NCBI RefSeq assembly: GCF_000524195.1
Contig: NW_020170402.1
Coordinates: forward strand, 145,739-209,738
DNA: 64,000 bases
Source: Echinococcus granulosus
Lineage: Eukaryota; Platyhelminthes; Cestoda; Cyclophyllidea; Taeniidae
Reading direction: 5' to 3'
Under the pieces are notes generated by a model. It was not told the DNA's origin and did no database searches. It saw only the letters and a list, made by a program, of their open reading frames with translations. Position numbers and translations under genes: made by a program. This document shows, one piece after another, positions 52,293-63,072 of this stretch. The first letter of the stretch is position 1; the number at the start of each line of letters is the position of its first letter.

Positions 52293-52524
52293 CTACAAGA
52301 AAGCTTTTAAGGAATCGAAACGAGAAACTTCTTTGGGGTTGAACACATCCTTAGCACACTTATTAGTCAGAAGCTCTATGACAACCAACTCGAAAGAACC
52401 ATGCATTTTGGTAATATGGGATTTGGAAAGTAAACATAGTTCTATAACAGACGCAGAGTTTGTCGCCTGCTCGAGGACCGATGACACCGCCTCACTCCAA
52501 GTTTTTAATCTGCACCCATAACAC
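52293..52524 (-). CDS. Terminal exon of an unrecognised gene
   Basis: On the minus strand a strong acceptor (CTATGCATTGCTTCAG) opens a 76-codon frame ending at TAG. The product looks alpha-helical and repeat-like: TWSEAVSSVLEQATNSASVI, ELCLLSKSHITKMHG, FELVVIELLTNKCAKDVF, VSRFDSLKAFL at the end. I recognise no family; an armadillo/HEAT-like fold is only a guess from the pattern of hydrophobic residues. The exon enters in phase 2, so at least one upstream exon must lie towards BROX, whose start codon is about 970 bases away on the other strand. Confidence 0.45.
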
Positions 52525-53496
52525 CTGAAGCAATGCATAGGAACAATCATTTTACTACAGAAGCCCCCCAATTTTAGGCACATCGAGTAACGGCGCTCCA
52601 GTGAGGCGATTCCGCGCTATTTAGTATCTTTGATCACAAATTACGGCGCAGAAAGAGTACGCGATAGGAATCTGTAGATACGCGCAACTTGATTACTAAA
52701 CTCAACTCAGCTCTTGATAAATATCTATTTAAATTTAATCAGTGGGATAAAAATACACAGATTGGCAAACTAGCTTTGTTAATAAAATAGAACCACTTAT
52801 TACAATGCTTCGATAGTCTGCTTAACTTTGCACCTCATGTCACTGGAATTTAAGTCTTCAGGGATTGGATATCCGCTCGGTGGCATGACCAAAAGACTAT
52901 GTAAGTAGCTTCTGACCCTTGTGCTCCTTTAGTAAAACATATTCTTCTGAACCACCGTGGCTTCTTACAATTTCGAGAAAGACTAGGGAGATAACACTTA
53001 AAAAGGGAAAAATTTGGCAATGTTTTACTTCAAAGGAGTCGATAATGCTTAGTTTAGAAAAAAAGTGCAGTAAAAGTTTCGTAAAATACAAATGTAAGTA
53101 TAGAAGCTGGGACCCTACCATATATCTCATTATGTCTCGATGGATCATATCCTCCAGTAAATATTAGCCAAATATGCTGCCTTCATATTAGCCATTTATT
53201 TTTTAGGTGCCTTGCAACTTGGATGTAGAATTTGACAAAACACCTTGGTAAGATTTGACATACGCCTGACAATTTTAAAATACAAGCATCTTGCCTAAAA
53301 TTTTTTTTGAAAATTTTCGCACAACTTTAATAAGGCCTATTTTATTGAACCTAAAAGTAGATAGTTGAAAGGCTATGGCAATTAATTGATCACTCACGTT
53401 TTTTGTTTAAGTCATTTGGAGTGCTGCCAATCTTTTGACGTGCCTTGGCGAAGCCTTGTTCTATCTATTAGGGTTGTTTATGGCTGCTCAGTAATT

Positions 53497-56400
53497 ATGT
53501 CTCAGTGGTTTCATAGAAATCCATACAAAGCTTCTGGTCGTCCAAATTTTGATCTGGGGCCAATTGCTACCAGTATTTCCGCGCGGATGATCTGCAGGTA
53601 CGGCCACTCGTCGGTGATCTCATTACCTTTTTCTTTTAAGCCATATGAGAGAACGACGTCAAACGTTGATGAAAATGTTTGAGGACCTTGGTAACTCTCG
53701 AGAGGCAATGATAGAGGCAACGAATCAGTACATTTCCCTCCTCGTGGGTCTCGCTACGGCGCCTGATTCAAACAACGAATTGGACTTAGAAGATAATGAG
53801 GATGATGGCGAAGATAGCAATGCCTCAGAAGCCCCTGAGCCTGATGCCGGTAATGTCACTGAAAAAACTAAGAAGGATAAGGAGGGGAAGAAGAAAAAGG
53901 AGAAGAAGTCTGAGAAGCCTCAACCATCGGAATCAGAACAAAAGAAGGTACACTCACTACGGCGCCTCATTCCATTCACTTGGACAAACTCACTAGACAT
54001 TAAACACAAATCCCCGATGTTGGTTGTCTACTTTATAATCATAACTTTATTGTTGTTAGGACTCTGCGTGACGCCAACTTCGAACTAATTGGAATTCTCT
54101 TCAATCTGGCTCTTTGGTTCTCCAAACATGCTGCCAAGATCGCGTCGAACAACAAGTAACAATATTTTACTTATCAGCATAACATTTTTTCCTTCATAGC
54201 ATTGAAATGGAGCAAGCAGTGGAGGTGTATAAATCCTTACGAAACGCAGCCGGGCTGTTCGAGCATATCAAGAAAGATCTCTTGAGCAAAATGAAAGGTA
54301 AAGTGGAAAGCGGATCAGACTTGGACCCATGTATCCTCGAAGCTTATGTCTTACAGAGTCTGGCGGAGGCGCAAGAAGGTAGTACCTTTACCCTCTGCTT
54401 ATTGTCTTCTAGTTACTATTGCTCGTGCTATGGAGTTGAAACATGATCCCGGGATTATTGCCCCGTTGGCGTGTGAAACTGCGATTTTGTACGAAAAGTG
54501 TAGTAAGTTTTGGGCAGATGTCATATTTCTCGTCTGTAAACTAAGAATCACATAAAAAAAGACGGTCTGCGGCCTTCAATTTTTTGGCATTTTGGAGTGC
54601 TTTGTATTATAACTTCTCTGCTATTTCCAATAAGGTCCACTTGATAGTCATGTAGTCGAATGACCGCTATTCAGTCCTCGGAGCCGTGAAACAAATACGT
54701 CCTTTCCTGCTCTCTCCCACAGGATTTGGACTGCAAAATATTTCCGAGTCTCTGGTTGCAAAGTGGCGGGCTTACTGCATCTTCAAAACTGCCTGTTTTC
54801 GTGCCTACGTGAGTTGTTGTATTCGCCCAACTTCATTTAATTTTCTACCTTCCTCTTCTACAAGCCTGTCACCATGGCAACTTATCTATTTCCGTGCCTA
54901 TGGCAGAAACCAATCAGGTTATGGGTGTCGTTGTTTTTCCCGGTTTGATATTGACATCTCTGGATAACGTATTAATCAATAGGTAGCTGTGAGATCCGTT
55001 TCACCACTTCATCTGCGCCAAAGTTTACGACAGTGTGGTGAGGTCTTGTTCTTGTGCTCAGGCTCGTAATGAAATTAAGATGTGTAGGTGGTGTTGAAGT
55101 TTGCTTAAGAAGGCCTGCATAACAATGTGGGTGTTTAATTCAATTTTATTTGTGTGTGTACCACGATTCTGAAAATATTTTACTGAAATCCGCAAGAATG
55201 GGCAGTTTAAAACACTGTGTTTTTATCAGTGTCTTTGTAAAATAATTTTAAACCAGGCTAAGTGCTTTAATTTTGGATTTCCTTTGGTCAAGAATTGGAA
55301 GTTACCTTCCGAATTCCTACCTCTATCTTTGCACATTTCCAACCTTCCCAAGCGTCCCTTTCCAAATTTGTCGTTTTTGGCATCCTGAGTTATGAATATT
55401 CATTAGTTTTGAATATAATGTACCTTCGAATTATAAATTCCAGTCCCTCGCCAACATTTTTTTAGCAGTCTATGGTTCATACTCTCCTAGCCACGGTTTA
55501 GAATTGGTATATTTTTGAGTTGATAATCAGAGTTTTATGTCTACTTTTCTGCACTTTTCAATTGAAGCAATGTTTGTTGATTTTTTGAAAAAAATTTTGC
55601 TATTACGTTTGATCTAGTTTTCACAGTCCATTGGAATCACTTCCCAGGCGGCACTATCTTTAACTGAGACTTTATGTGTACCTAATTTTCTCAAAGCGAA
55701 TTCAATGATTTTTCAGGTACCTGAAGGTCGATGCCACTCCTGGTGCCTTGATTGCTCGAAGAATAGTCTTTGCTTGATAGTGCTTTTCGGACTGTTTGCG
55801 CTGTATTTACTAACTGCTCGCCATCCCATTACTAGAAAGATCCGCTGAAAAAGGTAACAATGTTGGGGTGGTGATAAATTTCTAAATTAGTCATTTGCGA
55901 GCGTTGATGGATCTAACAGGGCGGTTTCCTACATCCTTAATTTTCGAAAGTAAATTAGTCTGTTTCCCAAATTCCACGCGTTTGTCAATCTCCTAGTTCT
56001 TTGACCATTTATTCAGCTTTGATCGAATCCCAATGAATAAATTATGTTGCTCCTCATTTTAGGCTCACTGCTTCTACTCCGAGAGCGAGCTGAAAGCTGA
56101 TCGTTGCAGCATGGCCATAGCTTCTGCCCAGGAGGCCCTCAAATGTGAGTGTTCGTTTTTTTCCTTCACCTCCATCTCCTCCGCTAGACTGCACACAGGC
56201 GCAGAACGCCGCTAAGGTCTACCGCTCCGGTTCGGGCGCCGAGTTCTGTTTCATCCGCCGTCTGCAGCCCTACGCTCAACGCACTCTCGCCAAGGCGCAA
56301 ACCGAGAATGCCATGATGTGGGTCTACTCACAAATGTTCAGTAGGCTTGACAAAGCATTTATTCATGCTTGAGATTGACTTTATTTTGGGTGCGCACCTG

Positions 56401-57284
56401 GACCTGGAAGTTGGTCGCATAAGCTGTGGAGGTTAGAAAGACCTCATATAAATAGATATGTAATTAGAATAAATATCTTTCTACCAAATATCCGTCCTCT
56501 TTTGAGCGCCATTCCCGACATTCTTCTGCTTCGACCATTACAAGGTAGCGAGGTGTGATAAGCACTTTTAAAGCGGAAATGAATATGATAAGATGATTTC
56601 TCACCAGACCCTATGGAATTTTGCTCGACGTGCATTGCTTAAGGCTGGGCATTGTCGTGCAATAAGCGTATTTCCTGTACCAATCTCTATTCACAGGAAT
56701 ATGTCTTAGAGCTCTGAAAGCGGTTATATGAACATAATTTTGACTTGTTCAGTCTATACCTGACTTCACTGTAGGCCTTTGTATAGGACTTAAGGGATCA
56801 TTATTTAGGGATCTATCCACGTCTTTATTTGTGCCGGCTTCTTTTCAGCTACCACCAGAAGGTGCTAGCCACTATGCCACATCTGCAGTTGAAGGCGAGC
56901 TTCGGTATTGCCACACCGGAACTGCCCCAGGGCTTGAATTTCACCATCGATGAATTGTGGCAAGAGGCAGTGCCTGGATTCGATCCTTCAAAGGTGGCCA
57001 AGTGGATAATGCAGAAGGACGTACGTGTTGTGATATGATTCTCTAATCTCATTCCTTCCTTCATTTGTTGGTTTAGAGTAATTGAATCTCTGTCCATCCA
57101 TTCCGCATCTACCAGTCGTTCGTTTGTCCATTCATCTTGGACCGATGCATTCGCTCACTCAGTATTCTTGTTCTAGTACAACTCGAATCAGAAGGAGGCA
57201 GAAAAGTTGCGCTCGATTCCGGAGGCTCCTATCTATCAGGGCGACAAGGATCCAAACAATGCAAGTGGATGCATTCTATCGTAA
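53497..57284 (+). CDS. BROX: BRO1-domain protein BROX with CaaX box
   Basis: ESCRT-III-associated BRO1-domain protein, related to ALIX but lacking the V domain and Pro-rich tail; acts at cytoplasmic membranes through a lipid anchor. Exons: 53497-53597, 53641-54018, 54060-54155, 54200-54378, 54413-54502, 54723-54808, 56063-56144, 56188-56317, 56849-57020, 57177-57284; all phases agree, giving 473 residues (human BROX 411). The N-terminus MSQWFHRNPYKA is diagnostic. BRO1 landmarks follow: LRNAAGLFEHIKKD, ILEAYVLQSLAEAQE, VTIARAMELKHDPG, AKWRAYCIFKTACFRAY and LQLKASFGI. The protein ends CILS, a C-terminal CaaX prenylation signal conserved in BROX. Odd: about 60 charged low-complexity residues (about 76-135, acidic then Lys-rich) are inserted near the start of the BRO1 domain. 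Five of nine introns are 34-44 bases. Confidence 0.95.
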
Positions 57285-59418
57285 ACAGGCGTGATGGTGA
57301 CATCGAAAAGATTAGTAAGCAGAAACCCACGTTAACACACACACAAGCTAGTACTCAAGATGACTTTATATCCAGCATATATCTCACTCCCACTGGTGAC
57401 TGTGATTACTACATAAGCCTCTTTTTGGTCACATCCATTTTTTCTATCTGATAAATAAGTGTTAAAAATGAGTGATTTTGTGAAGCTGTTCTTTGGCGGG
57501 TAGTGCGATTCGTTCCATTCTCTATCCACAGAAAGGGGACTGTAAATGGTTTTCAGTTATCTGTGAATTTGCAAGTTGCTCTTTCATGTCAAAAGTGACT
57601 AACCTTGGTTGTACTTTACAACTTCCTGTTTTATTTAAGTAGACCAAGTTTTAATCACAGGCACGTCCATGACGAATTTCTCGGTGGGTGGTCAGTCACC
57701 ACAGGTCAGGTGTTTTATTGCTCTATTGTAGTATTAACTTTTGTAGGACTTATTTATAACATTTAGGATGTGTAAAAAGTGTGAGCATGTGAACTTTCAT
57801 GCGTAATCAGGTATAATATGCAGATAAAAAGCACGCACCACATTATTTGCGGCGAGGAAATTGGCGCGTCACGCATACGTGACATACTTAGCAAACGTGC
57901 AAAGGACAAAAAATCCACTCACCACACTCACTGTCGGGTAAAATTTTGGCCTAAGCAATTCTATAGCAGTTGTTCATTGCATATTTTGGTGGTTTTAACA
58001 GAGTTGACTTCGGTTATAATTTTGGTAGATATAAAAAATGATTGTTGTCTCAATCAAGACGTCCCTCTTCTAGTCTTCCTTCTGTTTATATAAACTAGGT
58101 GATTTTAAAATTGCATTTGAGTGCTCAAAAATTTCCAACATTTTGAGACTCCACTTTCTTATGATGTACTTTTTGAGGGTAGATGTTCATTCCCAGTAAT
58201 GACATTCGACCAATTTTTTTACGAAGCTCAGTTAAGTGTCAAGACGAAAATACCGAACCCCATGCTGCTTCTCTGTTATCAGTTGCTGGGGTGATTACCT
58301 GACACCTGCACTTTACTGGCATGAATCAGGGCAGAGGCAGGAGCAGATCTAGCACTTACATTCAGCATTCCTGCCAACGCACTGTAAATGGGTATTCAGA
58401 AAACATGGTTTCCGTCACGCTTTTAGAGCCACTTTTGGTCTCTTCGATTCAAGGTATTGATAACTTTTTCAGCTTATCGGACCCCTATTCAAAAAGGGAT
58501 GAGTCTCTGTCCCCACCGCGGAAGTTGCATATGGGAGAATTCTGTTTTACCTTGATGCTATTTACTGGTTTTACAAACTGGCAGCTCTAATGACAAACTG
58601 CAAGGTGCCATTGGTATGCCAGGCAGACATAGTTATGTAGTCCGAACAAATGCTACGTAACAGATCGGTGGCTGTTTTGGTTGTCTGTCTGACTAGGCAT
58701 GCCCATTGGTCCCCGTGATTTCAGCCACCATCTTGATGGTGTGGCGTGGCGCTTATGTCGTTTCTGCTAGATAGCTTGTTGTCGATTTTGCATCCACGGA
58801 GGCCTTGAGTGTTATAGCAGCAGCAGTACCAAGTACATCTGATCCAAATGGATAAAATTTTAATTTTGTGGGCCAAAATTGGGAATTCATAAGAATTGGC
58901 AAGATATAGTACTGACATTGGAAAGAAATGGATGGTTCTTTTCTGGCTCTTGATTGCTTTTTCAAGCGTTGCCTGCGTTGTGCCAAAAGATTTGGAAGAC
59001 TCACCGCGCGGGCTTTTATTTCCCCGAAGGTTTTGGTACTTGTAAAAGCTTATCAATCATTTTCGGACTCAAGGTGGACTGGAGCACTAAAAAACCATAA
59101 TGCATTTTTATATGCCTTATATGTTTCAAAGCGAAAGATAAATAACACGTCCATCGTGTAATCAGAGAGGTGCACTTATAGCTTCTCCTCTGCGCACCCA
59201 TTAGCATTTAAGAGCGATGTTAGCATGAAAATACTTCAATCGACGGAAATATTTTCCTTCAAGGTGCACAAAACAAAGCTATCTTTATAGGTAAGCGCCA
59301 ACCTGAATCTGTTTAAAAGTGCGCACCTCGGCTGCTGGGAGGAGACGAGCAGAAAAATTTAATTCGAGGTGAATCGACAAACGGCTGATTTGCCACTGTT
59401 AATTGAGTAAATTCATAT

Positions 59419-59605
59419 TGCAATGCATTGATTGTTGTTCATCTCTTCGTTTTGGTTTCGCGGGCATTGAAGGCTCAGCCTTTGTACTTCCTCTGGGCGG
59501 TCTGGCCATGCCAATAGACCCTTCTAGTCCTTCTGTACGTCGGCAGCGCATGTTCTGCCCTCGTACTGTCTTTTTTCGTCTCCAAGGGGAACTCACGGTG
59601 CTACA
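59419..59605 (+). mobile_element. Solo LTR of the TRIM-like family, opposite orientation
   Basis: Edges TGCAATGC and GTGCTACA match family termini. On the minus strand: GAGGGCAGAACATGCGCTGC, GGCATGGCCAGACCGCCC, GGAAGTACAAAGGCTGAGCC and CGAAACCAAAACGAAGAG. Confidence 0.75.
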
Positions 59606-59658
59606 ACTATTGGCGTCTGAGCCCAACTTCTGCCCTAAGTATTCCATCGAGATACTTT

Positions 59659-59800
59659 AATTGGTCGTTTAATTCTCGGTTTTGGCAACGGGCCCCTCCA
59701 GTCCCTGCTAATAGCCTCCATGCCCTTCTGTAGGTCGGAAATGCTTATTCTGCCCAAGTGTTATGTACCCTTTTGTCTTCAGGGAAGCCTCGCAGCGCCA
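59659..59800 (+). mobile_element. Second solo LTR in tandem, opposite orientation
   Basis: Starts 50 bases after the previous solo LTR, in the same orientation. On the minus strand: TGGCGCTGCGAGGC, GAAGACAAAAGGGTACATAA, GGGCAGAATAAGCATTTCC and AAACCGAGAATTAAACGACC. The pair may be a decayed element that lost its middle, or two insertions. Confidence 0.65.
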
Positions 59801-60473
59801 AATATTTTTTTACTGTGATCCACTTTAATGTCAGTTCTTAACTCTTCCCAAATTTCTTTACGATTCTGAAACAGTATTTTCACTATTTGGTGCGATTTAT
59901 TCCTCAGCTGTCGAAAAAGTAGGTAGCGAGTTTAGAGTTGACAGTGTAGGGTAAAATCAGCATTTCAACAGATTTGACACGACCGTGCAAGCATGCGCGC
60001 ACGCGGAGTGCATCGGTTGCTATTTAAGGCAAAAATGGTCCCAACCGTTGTTGGTAAACACACCTCCAACTTATTTTTAGGCATAAGCCCACGTATGTTG
60101 GACAGACATTGTGAAAGGCTATTTAAAAGCATTAAATAACCTTATTTCCACCTTTTAATTCGGCTGGATGCACTTTTATGTGAAGCCTTATTACAGCTTC
60201 ATTACAGCGCTTCAAGCGCCTCACAGCAGGGCTATAAATAAAGCAATTTGAGAGGTTTAAATTGGGAGTTCTAAAGAAAGATAATAACACCAAAATTTTT
60301 ATTCAATCACTCCTACGTCATACGGGCTGTAGGAGGAGCAAGTACTTGCTGAAATGTCACTTCTTTCGGGTCATTAAAACTCATCCTTTTAGATTGTTTT
60401 CTAGTCGGCTGGATGGTGATGAAGAATGGGTCTTGTATTTCAAGGTATGCTAAATATACAATCCTATTATTGA

Positions 60474-61572
60474 TGTAGTACCTCAAGACCTCCCTGAAGG
60501 CGAAAGGAGACGATATACTCGGGCAGAATATATGTTGTCTACTCGGGCTTGGGGCTACTGGCATGGCTCTGAGGCCAGGCCGTCTGGCGGAGGCACAATG
60601 GCGGAGCCCCTAAGTAGCCCTTTACTAAAACCCAGAACTGAACAAATAACGCATTCTACAGCTTCTCTCCTCTTTTAAGCGTCGTCCCCGTCACTCTCCT
60701 TCGTCAATTACCCATATCAGCCATCAAGATATGATTAATGCTGTAAGCAAAACATCCACAAACTAACTGCGCTAGTCATCGGAATTACGTGCAAGTGAGA
60801 AAATATTTGACCACAGCATCGCTGATCCCTCTTGGTAATTTGACAGAATCCGGAGTTTCGTCTTTTGAGGGAAGTCTATTGGGAAGAGGGAATGTGCTGC
60901 CTGTCACGCGTTTCCATCGCCAGCTGTAAGAACACTTTCCTAAAGCAGTCATTCGATAAAGGACGGAGTTTACAATAGCTTAATGGGGGTAGGGTTTCGC
61001 GTCTATTTCTGCTTCACACTTTGTTCTATCTTCAGTGCTATTCAGCCATTTATCTGTCTGGATCCCGTTTAGCTAGTAGGGAGGTGAAGGAGGTATTGTT
61101 TTCATTTCTTTTAAATAATTATCCAGATACAATGACCAGCTCTCTAACGAGCTTTTCCAGATGGCTCACGGCTCTGTCACTTCGGTTATTAATAGTTTAC
61201 CTACAGAATGGGGACCTGGGGTAGTTGTCGAAGGTAGACGGTATTTTCAACCCTTGTGTTAGAGATTGTCACGAATTCTCCCATTCGTAGTATATGCCCT
61301 ACTTCTGTCAAGTTAATCATCCAGTAATGAGATCAGGGTAATTGTCCTTTAGGATCGGGGCTGCTTGCCGTTGTTGCCGCTGTAGTGCCCCGTGACCCCC
61401 CTTAATATGAAAAAAGAAAATAATACTAGGGCAGAATATGTATTGTCTACGTACGGTAGGAATTGGGGCTGCTAGCATGGCCCCGAGGTCAGACCGGCCG
61501 GTAAAGGTACTATGGCGGCGCCCTCAAGAGATCCGCTACCAAAACCGAGAATTAGGTACACAACGTATTACA
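60474..61572 (-). mobile_element. TRIM-like LTR element, two-LTR copy 6
   Basis: The most complete copy. Left LTR 60474-60660 (TGTAGTACC...CATTCTACA) and right LTR 61381-61572 (TGTAGTGCC...GTATTACA). On the minus strand, AAAAGAGGAGAGAAGC adjoins the left LTR. The middle (about 720 bases) includes AATCCGGAGTTTCGTC, GAGCTTTTCCAGATGGCTCA and GTAGTTGTCGAAGGTAGACG, shared with the other copies. It has no ORF that could encode gag or pol. No target-site duplication is obvious. Confidence 0.8.
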
Positions 61573-63057
61573 CTAGGTAGCTCCTAAACCTTTCCCTCAC
61601 TGACACCCTACAATTTCAAGGTGTACACCAATTCATTCCCACAAAATGATGCTTTGTTAGTGTGTATGTGTACCGAACAGCAGAATTAAACGTTGAGAAG
61701 TGATGGAACTCGAAGGTGTGCTAGTAAACTGACTCGTGAATCAGCCTAAAAAAGGCCTACTCCTATGCCGCAACGCAATGCTCCTTATCTCACAGAATAA
61801 AAATTTCCCTTGGGGGACCTTGAACTTTAGGGATAGGAGTGAAGGTACCGCCTCACTTTTACCCTCTACATTCCTCCATTGGCTTGTATTCCTGCTCCCA
61901 GAGAGAGAACTTGTGGTAATGGTTGATTTCACTACCTTGTGTCCTGTTTGGTAAGAATTGTGGACTGGAATGATCATTGTTAAGCGTCACACGAAAGTAC
62001 TTTGTCACCTTATACAGCGAAACAGTTCTAGGGACCCAAAACTTGACATGTGTTCGTTGGATTCATTCTCCAAACCTACTCGAAAGCCTTCATATTCGTA
62101 ATGCTCTCTGACTTTCAACTGACGCCGTAGGTATCTTTCTGATGTGGACACAGTGGCAGTTACAACTGTCTTGTAGAAAGTGTCACCTCTTAATTTTGGA
62201 TTTCCTGTCAACCTTCTTGACACTGCATCGAGACCCAAGTTTAGATAAATTAGGGTCCTTATGTTTACAGCCATATCTGATAAGGCGCTCTGCTTTGCAT
62301 ACAACCACAATAAGCCTTTCGGGCAGGTGACCTTGAGAGGTGCCTTTGAACGGGCCACACAAATGTGTTCCCTGACCAATATGTAGGCAGGAGAAAAACT
62401 CCACCTCTCTGTGCACGTTTCTTTAACCGAGTAGAAGCATTAACTTTTTTGTGGCTTTAGTCAAAATACCGTACCAAGACACCCAGACAAATACACCAGT
62501 GCACCTAGCAAAAAAAAAAATGTTTTAGCTCCATGACCGGTTCAACTTGATACACAATTGGCGCCACTGAGGTGTGGGTCCACTTCCTCCTCCGCGTATG
62601 CGTGAGGAGCTTGTAGTCTCGGATGAGCTGCTAAACTGTTAATAAAGCTCGCATTCTAGCTTCCTTGAATTAGTTCGATCTTAACCATAGTGGTTTGACC
62701 CAACGTACCGTGTAAGGCCAGTAAATGGTGTGCCGGAAATGTATTTCTTGGCAAATTTACGAGGCACCATAACTGGAACAGTTAAGCAATTTATTAGGGG
62801 GACTACAAACTACTTACTCTATTTTTGGAGAAAAGAATAGACCAAAGGAGAAGTAAACGATATTCATTATGCTTCGTTCTTGGAGGCAATATGTTGCACC
62901 TCGATAACTGCCCCCACCTCGAGTGGAATTTTGAAGTGAAGCGCCAACATGAAATGAATGATCTGCTACTACCACGACAAGGCTTGGGTTGCAGGGCTTA
63001 AGGATTGATGCAGGGGCAAGACTGGGTGGCATTAAGGGGACGGTAATAAATTGTGGA

Positions 63058-63072
63058 TGGGGGGGGGGGGAA
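63058..63072. repeat. Poly-G run
   Basis: Homopolymer of about 12 G after GGATGG. Simple sequence with potential to form stacked G structures; no associated feature. Confidence 0.8.

Noticed and set aside
62005..62416. Two overlapping minus-strand open frames of 124 and 77 codons, suggesting a decayed transposon protein.
   Set aside because: No transposase or reverse transcriptase motif is visible in either frame, and I found no second copy in the window.
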